A DNA stretch of 60,085 bases. It comes from Sphingomonadaceae bacterium. GTDB lineage: Bacteria > Pseudomonadota > Alphaproteobacteria > Sphingomonadales > Sphingomonadaceae. The stretch covers positions 1 through 60,085 of the forward strand of contig JAPZTW010000007.1 in assembly GCA_027533105.1 (NCBI GenBank), read 5' to 3'. The notes under the pieces are model-generated. The model ran no database searches, was not told the DNA's origin, and saw only the letters and a program-made list of their open reading frames with translations. This document shows, one piece after another, positions 50,968-58,652 of this stretch. A program made the translations under genes and the position numbers. Each line of letters opens with the position of its first letter. Position 1 is the first letter of the stretch.

Positions 50968-53025
50968 ATGCGTCCCGACCGGCTCAATCCCCTGTTCGTC
51001 GCGGCTGACAGCCTGAAGGGCGTCGGCCCCGGATTGGCGCGTCCGCTGGAGAAGCTGGGGCTGACCCGGGTGAAGGACTTTGCCTATCACCTGCCGGATC
51101 GCTTTGTTGAGCGCCGCGCGGTGGCCAACCTGGACGAGGCCAGCGTGGGCGAGAATATCGTCGTCGCGCTGACCCCGGCGGAATATCGCAGCTCGGCCGG
51201 GCGCGGGCCGTTTCGCGTGCTGGCGACGGACAGCATCGGCAATGTCTGCTCGATCACCTATTTCGGGCGTAACACGGCCTGGGCGAAGAAGCAGCTGCCG
51301 CTGGGCGAGCCGCGCTGGATCGCCGGGCGGCTCGATCAATATGGCCAGATGCTGCAGATCGTGCACCCCGATCACGTGGCCGAAGCGGGCGCGACGGCAC
51401 TGGGGCAACTGGTGGAGCCGGTCTATCCCCTGTCCGAAGGACTGACCCAGGGGCGGCTGGCCGGGCTGGTCGAACAGGCGCTGGCCGGCATTCCCGCCTT
51501 GCCCGAATGGATCGAGCCGGGCCTGCTCGACAAGCTGCAATGGCCCGCCTGGCGCGATGCCCTGGCCCTGGCGCACAAGGGGCCGCATGCCGCCGCGCGC
51601 GACCGGCTGGCTTATGACGAGCTGCTGGCCAACAGCCTGGCGCTGATGCTGGTGCGGCAATCGAACCGCAAGCAGAGCGGCACGCCGCTGCAAGGCGATG
51701 GTTCGCGCCGGGCGCGGCTCAACCTGCCGTTCCCGCTGACCGGCGCCCAGCAACGCGCGATTGCCGAGATCGAGGGCGATCTGGCACAGTCCTCGCCGAT
51801 GCTGCGTCTGCTGCAGGGCGATGTCGGCTCGGGCAAGACGGTGGTGGCGCTCTCGGCCATGCTGATCGCGGTGGAGGCGGGCGCGCAGGCCGCGCTGCTC
51901 GCCCCGACCGAGATCCTTGCGCGGCAGCACCATGAAACGCTGACCCGGCTGGCGGCAGGGACCGGCGTGGAAATCGCCCTGCTGACGGGCCGCGACAAGG
52001 GCCGCGCGCGCGAGGCGATCCTGATGGGGCTGCTCGATGGCAGCATCGACATGGTGGTGGGCACTCACGCGATTTTCCAGGACACGGTGACTTACCGCAA
52101 CCTTGCCATGGTGGTGATTGACGAGCAGCACCGCTTTGGCGTGGGCCAGCGGCTGATGCTGGCGCAAAAGGGCCGCCGCGCCCCGCATTGCCTGGCGATG
52201 ACCGCCACCCCGATCCCACGCACGCTGACCCTGGCCCAATATGGCGAAATGGACGTCAGCAAGCTCGACGAGATGCCGCCGGGCCGCCAGCCGATCGATA
52301 CCCGCGTGGTCGCGGTGGAGCGACAGGCGGACGTGATCGCCGCCATCGGCCGGCACCTCGAAAGCGGGCAGCAGGCCTATTGGGTCTGCCCGATGGTGCG
52401 CGAGCAGGAGAACGAGGACCTGGCCGCCGCCGAGGCCCGCCATGCCGAATTGCAGGCCCGCTTTGGCGATGCCGTGGTGCTGGTCCACGGCCAGTTGCGG
52501 CCAGAGCTGAAGGACGCGGCGATGGAACGCTTCGCCCGGGGGGAGGCCAGGCTGCTGGTGGCGACCACCGTGATCGAAGTGGGCGTTGACGTTCCCAACG
52601 CCACGCTGATGGTGATCGAACAGGCGGAACGCTTTGGCCTCGCGCAATTGCACCAGCTGCGCGGCCGGGTGGGGCGGGGCAGTGGCAAGAGCACCTGCCT
52701 CTTGCTGCGCGGGCCCATGCTGTCCGAAACCGCGCGGCAGCGGCTGGCCCTGATGCGCGAGACGCAGGACGGCTTTCGCCTGGCCGAGGAAGACCTGGCC
52801 CTGCGCGGCGGCGGCGAACTGCTGGGCACCCGCCAATCGGGCGACACCCCGTTCCGCGTTGCCAGCCTTGAACAGATCCAGAAACTGCTGCCGCTGGCCC
52901 ACGATGACGCCCGCCTGCTGATGGACCGCGACGGCGGCCTCACCGGCGAACGCGGCGCGGCGGCACGGCTGCTGCTCTACCTGTTTGAGCGCGACTGGGG
53001 CGTGCAGTTGCTGCGTGGGGGTTAG
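50968..53025 (+). CDS. recG: ATP-dependent DNA helicase RecG
   Basis: 685 residues. The N-terminal wedge/OB domain contains LTRVKDFAYHLPDRFVERR. Helicase domains carry LLQGDVGSGKTVVALSAM (motif I), MVVIDEQHRFGVGQR (motif II), AMTATPIPRTL (motif III), TTVIEVGVDVPNATLMVIE and LHQLRGRVGRG (motifs V and VI). It regresses stalled replication forks. AGGG precedes the ATG. Length is typical. Confidence 0.96.
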   Translation: MRPDRLNPLFVAADSLKGVGPGLARPLEKLGLTRVKDFAYHLPDRFVERRAVANLDEASVGENIVVALTPAEYRSSAGRGPFRVLATDSIGNVCSITYFGRNTAWAKKQLPLGEPRWIAGRLDQYGQMLQIVHPDHVAEAGATALGQLVEPVYPLSEGLTQGRLAGLVEQALAGIPALPEWIEPGLLDKLQWPAWRDALALAHKGPHAAARDRLAYDELLANSLALMLVRQSNRKQSGTPLQGDGSRRARLNLPFPLTGAQQRAIAEIEGDLAQSSPMLRLLQGDVGSGKTVVALSAMLIAVEAGAQAALLAPTEILARQHHETLTRLAAGTGVEIALLTGRDKGRAREAILMGLLDGSIDMVVGTHAIFQDTVTYRNLAMVVIDEQHRFGVGQRLMLAQKGRRAPHCLAMTATPIPRTLTLAQYGEMDVSKLDEMPPGRQPIDTRVVAVERQADVIAAIGRHLESGQQAYWVCPMVREQENEDLAAAEARHAELQARFGDAVVLVHGQLRPELKDAAMERFARGEARLLVATTVIEVGVDVPNATLMVIEQAERFGLAQLHQLRGRVGRGSGKSTCLLLRGPMLSETARQRLALMRETQDGFRLAEEDLALRGGGELLGTRQSGDTPFRVASLEQIQKLLPLAHDDARLLMDRDGGLTGERGAAARLLLYLFERDWGVQLLRGG

Positions 53026-53090
53026 GGCGTGGGATGAGGATCGCGGTCAGGGCGTTATATTTCAAACTTCAGTTTTGTTGCTTGTAGATT

Positions 53091-53118
53091 TTGCAAACAT
53101 GAGGACTGTCGATATAGT
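53091..53118 (+). promoter_or_regulatory. promoter of the small membrane-protein gene, predicted leaderless
   Basis: TTGCAA (53091-53096), a 16-base spacer and TATAGT (53113-53118) form a good sigma70-type promoter. The expected start, about seven bases after the -10, is 53125, the A of the ATG. A leaderless mRNA is therefore predicted. Confidence 0.55.
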
Positions 53119-53124
53119 AGGCGA

Positions 53125-53457
53125 ATGGCTAAGTCATCTCCGTTTGGTGAATCAGTTTCGGCAGTCAGCGATCAATTTATGATCGTTCTGAACGCGCCCA
53201 TTCCCTTCGTTCTGGTTGTGGCAGCAGTGGGGGGCGTTATTTGGAAGATTTTGCAGCTCCACTACGCTGAACGCCTTCAGAGAAAAGATGAACTGTTGGC
53301 GCTGCGCCAAGCCCAAGTTGACGACTATAAAAACAAGCTCGAAGGGGCCTCACCTGATGCAGCGAAGCATCGGATTGATGCGCTGGAAGCGAGGCTCAAA
53401 GAGATTGGGGATATGGCGGAACTTGCTGCATTAGCGCCCACGCGATCCTATCTCTAA
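53125..53457 (+). CDS. small membrane protein with cytoplasmic coiled coil
   Basis: 110 residues. There is one membrane segment at about 24-42 (NAPIPFVLVVAAVGGVIWKI). A charged, probably coiled-coil region follows from 45 to 97 (AERLQRKDELLALRQAQVDD and DALEARLKEIGDM). No family is recognised. Base composition is clearly more AT-rich than the neighbours, as is codon use (for example GAT AAA, TTA). Its 3' end overlaps by 27 bases the end of an opposing small membrane-protein gene. Probable accessory or acquired DNA. Confidence 0.65.
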   Translation: MAKSSPFGESVSAVSDQFMIVLNAPIPFVLVVAAVGGVIWKILQLHYAERLQRKDELLALRQAQVDDYKNKLEGASPDAAKHRIDALEARLKEIGDMAELAALAPTRSYL

Positions 53458-53586
53458 CACACTCCTGATTCCATCAAGTAGTCTAATTTGCCGTTCAGTC
53501 TGCTCCGCAATCATGGATCGCATATTGAATTGCTGATAAATGATAAATCCCAGCATCGTTGAGATTACGATTTCCCCAATACTCAT
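53431..53586 (-). CDS. 51-residue membrane protein
   Basis: 51 residues from the ATG at 53586 (MSIGEIVISTMLGFIIYQQF), with GGAG eight bases upstream. The open frame continues to 53682, but that part reads as low-quality Arg/Gly sequence and overlaps another small frame. One membrane helix (about 5-20) is followed by an amphipathic tail with charged residues (EQTERQIRLLDGIRSVLE). No family is recognised. It is convergent with the other small membrane gene, so the two mRNAs are antisense at their ends. Confidence 0.55.
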   Translation of the reverse strand: MSIGEIVISTMLGFIIYQQFNMRSMIAEQTERQIRLLDGIRSVLEIGSRGR

Positions 53587-53684
53587 TCTGACTTCTCCAG
53601 CGGCGGCTCGGACTTTGCATTCTTTCGTAGGCGATCTTCCCAATGGACCTCGTCCTCGTTCGCCCCGAAAAGAAAAAGCCACAT
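53583..53684 (-). CDS. possible 33-residue protein coupled to the 51-residue gene
   Basis: A short frame starting ATG at 53684, with AGAAGG just upstream, and ending in TGA at 53585-53583, which overlaps the ATG of the next gene (ATGA). The product begins MWLFLFGANEDEVHWEDRLR and is otherwise strongly charged. An in-frame TAG lies three codons upstream of the ATG. Coupling and composition make it plausible, but it could be a leader or simply chance. Confidence 0.4.
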   Translation of the reverse strand: MWLFLFGANEDEVHWEDRLRKNAKSEPPLEKSE

Positions 53685-53778
53685 TACCTTCTACACGGTG
53701 ATCGCGAACATTCCAGCCGTCAAGGAACCATGCTGACCGTAGAAAAATCCTTTTCTAGCAGAATCTTACCGATCTAAC

Positions 53779-54387
53779 CTAAGCCTCTTCCTTCCAGGCA
53801 TAGAGCAGACGGCCTTCGCCCAGCATGGCCAGCAGGTCGCCGATCTCGCCGCGCGAGACGGCGAAGCAGCCCTGGCTGCGGCCGATCCGGCCCTGGCTGA
53901 GCGCAATGCCCTGGTCGACGTAATCGGCGCCGTGGATCACGATGGCGCGGCGTTCTGCGGCCTCGTTCTGCGGTTCCAGCCCGATCAGCTTGCGCGAACG
54001 GCCATGCTTGCCGACGTAGGTGGTGCCGGTGACGAAGGCCCCCTTGGACGAGGCGTTGGAGCCCATCCGGTTGGAGAACCGCTCGGTCCAGCCGGTCGCC
54101 GCCGGATCGGACCCGCTGCCGTGGGCGACGAGCATGGTCCGCAGCACCTGGCCGCCAGTGAGGTCGACCAGCTGGAAGCGCGGCAGGCGCGAATGGGCGG
54201 CGAAGTTGACGATCCCGATCCGGTCCCGGTGCAGGATGCGATCAGAGTGCTGGTCAAGCGCGGCCAGGGCCTGCGGCAGCAGGGCAGGGCTATCGCCGCA
54301 CAGCGTGGCGGCGAAGCTGCGCGCGGGAACCAGCCCCGCGCTGCCGATAGCCATGGCGCCGAGGAAGTGGCGCCGGTTGAGTTTCAT
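53779..54387 (-). CDS. secreted L,D-transpeptidase catalytic-domain protein (YkuD_2 type)
   Basis: 202 residues from the ATG at 54387 (MKLNRRHFLGAMAIGSAGLV). The twin Arg and following hydrophobic stretch suggest a Tat signal. The catalytic region reads RRAIVIHGADYVDQ, then GRIGRSQGCFAVSRGE, with His and SxGC as in YkuD-like L,D-transpeptidases. It should act on peptidoglycan peptides in the periplasm. The longer frame to 54687 is not supported. Confidence 0.85.
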   Translation of the reverse strand: MKLNRRHFLGAMAIGSAGLVPARSFAATLCGDSPALLPQALAALDQHSDRILHRDRIGIVNFAAHSRLPRFQLVDLTGGQVLRTMLVAHGSGSDPAATGWTERFSNRMGSNASSKGAFVTGTTYVGKHGRSRKLIGLEPQNEAAERRAIVIHGADYVDQGIALSQGRIGRSQGCFAVSRGEIGDLLAMLGEGRLLYAWKEEA

Positions 54388-54588
54388 GGGTCTGCGATCC
54401 CGAAGTCTGTTTGATTGCGAACTGGGGAGCGGCGCTCTGGATCGCAAGCGCCAAGCCCGCCAATGCCGATGAACCGTTCCCTGCTTGCGCCGGTCCAGCG
54501 GAATCGAGGGCGGTCCATGGTCCAGCTTCAATGCTGGCCGGGCCGCAGGCATGGGTGCCGCACCTGCAAACTGACCGGAGCCTGGCCC

Positions 54589-55032
54589 ATGACCAACCTG
54601 CCCCGCGCCGCCCGCCAGCTTGGCCATGCCGGCCTGCTGCCCCAGGCGCTTTGCGCGCTTTACGTGTTCGATGGCGGCGTGTGGCAATGGACCGCCCAGG
54701 CGATCGCCTTTGGCTATGCCGCGCTGATCTTCAGCTTCCTGGGCGGGGTGTGGTGGGGGATCGGCATTGCCCGCCCGGATGCGCCGCGCTGGATCTTTGG
54801 CGTGGCGGTGCTGCCCAGCCTGCTGGCGCTGGCTGCCTATGCGCCGTGGATCATCGGCTGGGAATGGCCGGGGCCGTCGCTGCTGGCGATCGGGCTGCTC
54901 TTGCTGGGATCGCCGCTGGTTGACCGTGCGATTGGCGGGATGGAGCGCGACTGGCTGGCGCTGCGGCTGCGCCTGTCAGTGGGCCTGGGCGTGCTGACCC
55001 TGCTGATTGGCGCGGCGGCCATGCAGGGTTGA
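54589..55032 (+). CDS. DUF3429 domain membrane protein
   Basis: 147 residues from the ATG at 54589, with GGAG ten bases upstream. There are four or five hydrophobic segments. The motifs HAGLLPQALCALYV and AALIFSFLGGVWWGIGIA are typical of DUF3429, an uncharacterised inner-membrane family of proteobacteria. It ends 18 bases before a tRNA gene on the opposite strand. Confidence 0.83.
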   Translation: MTNLPRAARQLGHAGLLPQALCALYVFDGGVWQWTAQAIAFGYAALIFSFLGGVWWGIGIARPDAPRWIFGVAVLPSLLALAAYAPWIIGWEWPGPSLLAIGLLLLGSPLVDRAIGGMERDWLALRLRLSVGLGVLTLLIGAAAMQG

Positions 55033-55050
55033 CGCCATGCAAGGATGAAA

Positions 55051-55127
55051 TGGTCGGGGAAAGAGGATTCGAACCTCCGGCCCCTGCCTCCCGAAGACAG
55101 TGCTCTACCAGGCTGAGCTATTCCCCG
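55051..55127 (-). tRNA. tRNA-Pro (anticodon CGG)
   Basis: A 77-nt cloverleaf with encoded CCA. The acceptor stem is CGGGGAA with TTCCCCG, nearly complementary apart from position 7. The anticodon stem CTGTC/GGCAG encloses TTCGGGA, giving anticodon CGG with G37. This is the second proline tRNA in the window. Confidence 0.94.
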
Positions 55128-55182
55128 ACCGATCATCGCCCCGTCAGCACCAAAGGCGCCGGAGGGGCAAGGCAGGAGCGGG

Positions 55183-55211
55183 CCTATAGTCAGGCAAGTG
55201 CGGGGTGGCAA
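55183..55211 (-). promoter_or_regulatory. promoter of tRNA-Pro(CGG)
   Basis: On the minus strand, TTGCCA (55206-55211) and TATAGG (55183-55188) are 17 bases apart, followed by a GC-rich discriminator. The -35 element lies only 31 bases before the thyA start on the other strand, so the two promoters must overlap. Confidence 0.75.
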
Positions 55212-55241
55212 GCGGGCAATTGCCTGTTTATCGTCTGCCCC

Positions 55242-56210
55242 ATGGCCACCGCCCCGATTCCTTCCGTTACGCACCGCCAGCCGCACTGGGAATGGCAGTA
55301 TCTCGACCTGATGCGCCAGATCTGGGAGCAGGGGGATGAGCGGGTGGACCGCACCGGGGTGGGCACCCGCTCGGTCTTTGGCGCGCAGATTCGCTTCGAC
55401 CTGAGCGGCGGGGCCATGCCGCTGGTCACCACCAAGCGGGTCTACTGGAAGACCGCGGCGCGCGAATTTCTGTGGTTTCTGACTGGTGAGACCAACATCC
55501 GTCCGCTGGTGCAGCAGGGCGTCAAGATCTGGAACGAATGGCCCCACGCCAATTACGTGAAGGCCACCGGCGAAGCGATTTCGGTCGAGGCCTTTGCCGA
55601 GCGGATTGCGGCGGACGGGGTCTTTGCCGCGCAGTGGGGCGATCTTGGCCCGGTCTATGGCAAGCAATGGGTCGATTGGCCGACTTATGAACCGGTCGGG
55701 GAAGGCCTGTTCCGCGCCGGGCCGGGGATCAACCAGGTGGCGCAGGTGGTCGACAGCCTGCGCAGCAATCCCGGCAGTCGCCGCCATATCGTCGAGGGCT
55801 GGAACGTGGCCGAGCTGGACCGGATGGCCCTGCCGCCGTGCCACAAGACCTACCAGTTCCATGTTGCGAAGGGGCAGGGCAGCGGGCAGCTCAACTGCCT
55901 GCTGTATCAGCGCAGCTGCGATGTCGCGCTGGGGCTGCCGTTCAACCTGTTCGGCGCGGCACTGTTTACGCGGTTGCTGGCGCAGCAATGCGAGCTTGAG
56001 CCGGGTGAGCTGGTCTGGATGGGCGGGGATACGCACCTCTATCTCAACCACGCTGAGCTGGTCGAAGCCCAACTGGCGCGCGTTCCGTCCGGTAATCCGA
56101 CCATGGCGATCCTGCGTCGCCCCGAATCGATCTTTGACTACGCAATCGAGGATTTCGCGGTCGCCGATTACGCCCCGCAGGCCCCGATTTCCGCGCCGGT
56201 CGCCGTGTGA
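55242..56210 (+). CDS. thyA: thymidylate synthase
   Basis: 322 residues. DRTGVGTRSVFGAQIRFDL is near the N-terminus. The catalytic Cys is C200 in LPPCHKTYQFHVAKG, and CLLYQRSCDVALGLPFN and GDTHLYLNHAELVE bind dUMP and folate. It is longer than E. coli ThyA because of an insertion near 110-150, as in the Lactobacillus type, where the catalytic Cys also lies near 198. It makes dTMP from dUMP. No Shine-Dalgarno is seen; the transcript may be almost leaderless. Confidence 0.96.
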   Translation: MATAPIPSVTHRQPHWEWQYLDLMRQIWEQGDERVDRTGVGTRSVFGAQIRFDLSGGAMPLVTTKRVYWKTAAREFLWFLTGETNIRPLVQQGVKIWNEWPHANYVKATGEAISVEAFAERIAADGVFAAQWGDLGPVYGKQWVDWPTYEPVGEGLFRAGPGINQVAQVVDSLRSNPGSRRHIVEGWNVAELDRMALPPCHKTYQFHVAKGQGSGQLNCLLYQRSCDVALGLPFNLFGAALFTRLLAQQCELEPGELVWMGGDTHLYLNHAELVEAQLARVPSGNPTMAILRRPESIFDYAIEDFAVADYAPQAPISAPVAV

Positions 56211-56218
56211 GGCGATAG

Positions 56219-56247
56219 TTGACGTTGAAACCAGTTTGAAATAAAAT
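56219..56247 (+). promoter_or_regulatory. promoter of the branched-chain oxoacid dehydrogenase operon
   Basis: TTGACG (56219-56224), a 17-base spacer and TAAAAT (56242-56247) make a strong sigma70-type promoter, about 55 bases before the E1alpha start. Inside the spacer, TTGAAA occurs twice (56225-56230, 56236-56241), 11 bases apart, a possible regulator site. Confidence 0.65.
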
Positions 56248-56302
56248 AACGCTCACATGGAATATTGCTTCCGACTGAATCGGAGGCGGGAGAGCGCGAA
56301 GG

Positions 56303-57604
56303 ATGGCCCAGGGACCCGATCCGGCAAGCGGCGCACGCGGCAATCTGCCGCCGCTGTCGCTCCACGTGCCCGAGCCGAATTTCCGGCCGGGCGATCCGGT
56401 CGACTATTCGTTTCTGGACATTCCCCCGGCCGGCGCGCTGCCGCGCCCGGACGAAACCTGCCCCGCCACTGAAACCGCTCCGTTGTGTTCGGGCATGGTG
56501 CGGGTGCTGGGCGACGATCACTTGGCCACCGGCCCGTGGGACCCCAAGCTCGATCCGGAAACGCTGCGCCGGATGCTGCGCGCCATGGCGCTGACCCGCG
56601 CTTTCGATGACCGGATGTATCGCGGCCAGCGCCAGGGCAAGACCAGCTTTTACATGAAGTGCACCGGGGAAGAGGCCACCTCGATCGCCTCGACCTTTGC
56701 CATCGCTGCCGATGACATGGTGTTCCCCAGCTATCGCCAGCAGGGCGTGCTGATCGCGCGCGGCTATCCGCTGGTCGAGATGATCAACCAGATCTACTCG
56801 AACAAGGCGGACAAGCTGAAGGGCCGCCAGCTGCCGATCATGTATTCGTGCCGCGACCACAACTTCTTCACGATCAGCGGCAACCTGGCGACGCAGTATC
56901 CCCAGGCGGTCGGCTGGGCCATGGCCTCGGCAATCAAGGGCGACAGCCGGATCGCCACGGCCTGGGTCGGCGAAGGATCGAGCGCCGAGGGCGATTTCCA
57001 CGCCGCGATGACCTTTGCCGCGGTCTACAATGCGCCCTGCGTGCTCAACGTCGTCAACAACCAGTGGGCAATCTCGAGCTTTTCGGGCTTTGCCGGGGCA
57101 GAGCGCAGCACCTTTGCCAACCGCGCGGTCGGCTATGGGATCGCGGGCATCCGGGTCGACGGGAACGATGCCCTGGCCGTCTATGCCGCAACCCGCTGGG
57201 CCGCCAACCGTGCCCGCGCCAATGGCGGGCCGACGCTGATCGAGCACTTCACCTACCGCGCCGAGGGCCATTCGACCTCGGACGACCCCAGCGCTTATCG
57301 TTCCGCGCAGGAGCGCGATGAATGGCCGCTCGGCGATCCGATCATGCGGTTGAAGCGGCACCTGATCGCGCTGGGCGAATGGTCGGTCGAACAGCACCGG
57401 GCGATGGACGCCGAGCTGGTCGACCTGGTCAAGGCGGCAACCAAGGAAGCCGAGAAAAACGGCATCCTGGGCCACGGCCTGCACCACCCGTTCCACACCA
57501 TGTTCGAGGACGTCTACAAGGAGCTGCCCTGGCACCTTGAGGAGCAGGCCGAACAGGCGATCCGCGAACGACAGATCAAGTGGCCCGAATGGAAGCCGGA
57601 ATGA
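56303..57604 (+). CDS. bkdA1: branched-chain 2-oxoacid dehydrogenase E1 alpha subunit
   Basis: 433 residues. ThDP-binding E1 alpha: RAFDDRMYRGQRQGKTSFYM, the ThDP motif from VGEGSSAEGDFHAAMTFA to NVVNNQWAISS (GD...NN), and TYRAEGHSTSDDPSAYRS with the phosphorylation-loop region. The approximately 50-residue N-terminal extension and LALTRAFDDRMYRGQR favour the BCKDH type over pyruvate dehydrogenase. It decarboxylates the oxoacids of Val, Leu and Ile. First gene of the operon, after a clear promoter. Confidence 0.92.
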   Translation: MAQGPDPASGARGNLPPLSLHVPEPNFRPGDPVDYSFLDIPPAGALPRPDETCPATETAPLCSGMVRVLGDDHLATGPWDPKLDPETLRRMLRAMALTRAFDDRMYRGQRQGKTSFYMKCTGEEATSIASTFAIAADDMVFPSYRQQGVLIARGYPLVEMINQIYSNKADKLKGRQLPIMYSCRDHNFFTISGNLATQYPQAVGWAMASAIKGDSRIATAWVGEGSSAEGDFHAAMTFAAVYNAPCVLNVVNNQWAISSFSGFAGAERSTFANRAVGYGIAGIRVDGNDALAVYAATRWAANRARANGGPTLIEHFTYRAEGHSTSDDPSAYRSAQERDEWPLGDPIMRLKRHLIALGEWSVEQHRAMDAELVDLVKAATKEAEKNGILGHGLHHPFHTMFEDVYKELPWHLEEQAEQAIRERQIKWPEWKPE

Positions 57605-58647
57605 CCGAGGCAGCACCCAAGACCGAGGCTTCTGGCCGCCGCCTCAACATGATCGAGGCGATCAACGAGGCGCTCCACGTGATGATGGCGCGCGATCCCG
57701 ATGTCGTCGTCTTTGGCGAGGACGTCGGCTATTTCGGCGGCGTGTTCCGCGCCACGGTGGGCCTCCAGAAGGCCTTCGGCAAGCACCGGGTCTTTGATAC
57801 CCCGATCAACGAATGCGGGATCATCGGCGCGGCGGTGGGGATGGGGGCCTATGGCCTGCGCCCGGTGCCGGAAATCCAGTTTGCCGATTACATCTATCCG
57901 GGTCTGGACCAGCTGATTTCCGAAGCGGCGCGGCTGCGCTATCGCTCGGCCGGGGAATTCATCGCCCCGATCACGGTGCGTTCCCCCTTCGGTGGCGGCA
58001 TTTTCGGTGGGCAGACTCACAGCCAGTCGCCCGAGGCGCTGTTCACGCACGTGGCAGGCCTCAAGACCGTGATCCCCTGCACGCCTTATGACGCCAAGGG
58101 GCTCTTGATCAGCGCGATCGAGGATGACGATCCGGTGATCTTCTTCGAGCCGAAGCGGATCTATAACGGGCCGTTCTCTGGCTATTACGACAAGCCGGTC
58201 GAACCCTGGGCGCGGCACGAGGGCAGCGAAGTGCCCGAAGGCTATTACACCGTCCCGCTGGGCAAGGCGCGGATCGTCCAGGAAGGCGAGGCGATGTCTG
58301 TGATCGCCTATGGCACCATGATTCACGTGGCCCAGGCCGTTTGCCGCGAAAAGGGCATCGACGCCGAAATCATCGACCTGCGCACCCTGGTCCCGCTCGA
58401 CATCGACACTGTGGAAAAGTCTGTGAAGAAAACCGGCAAATGCCTGATTATCCACGAAGCGACTCGCACCGGTGGCTTCGGGGGCGAGCTTTCGGCGCTG
58501 GTGCAGGAGCGCTGCTTCTACCACCTGGAAGCCCCGATCGAACGCGTGACCGGCTTTGACACCCCCTATCCGCACAGCCTGGAATGGGCCTATTTCCCCG
58601 GACCGGTCCGTATTGGCGAGGCCGTTGACCGGCTGATGAAAGCGTAA
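57601..58647 (+). CDS. bkdA2: branched-chain 2-oxoacid dehydrogenase E1 beta subunit
   Basis: 348 residues from the ATG at 57601, which overlaps the E1 alpha stop by four bases. Motifs are LNMIEAINEALHVMMARDPDV, FGEDVGYFGGVFRATVGLQ, PINECGIIGAAVGMG and VRSPFGGGIFGGQTHSQSPE, then a transketolase C-terminal domain with EIIDLRTLVPLDIDTV. It forms the alpha2beta2 E1 with the preceding product. It begins with a short Ala-rich leader. Confidence 0.93.
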   Translation: MTEAAPKTEASGRRLNMIEAINEALHVMMARDPDVVVFGEDVGYFGGVFRATVGLQKAFGKHRVFDTPINECGIIGAAVGMGAYGLRPVPEIQFADYIYPGLDQLISEAARLRYRSAGEFIAPITVRSPFGGGIFGGQTHSQSPEALFTHVAGLKTVIPCTPYDAKGLLISAIEDDDPVIFFEPKRIYNGPFSGYYDKPVEPWARHEGSEVPEGYYTVPLGKARIVQEGEAMSVIAYGTMIHVAQAVCREKGIDAEIIDLRTLVPLDIDTVEKSVKKTGKCLIIHEATRTGGFGGELSALVQERCFYHLEAPIERVTGFDTPYPHSLEWAYFPGPVRIGEAVDRLMKA

Positions 58648-58652
58648 CGACC

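Noticed and set aside
53587..53682. N-terminal extension of the 51-residue membrane protein
   Set aside because: The extension is Arg/Gly-rich without predicted structure, while GGAG stands at the right distance before the ATG at 53586.
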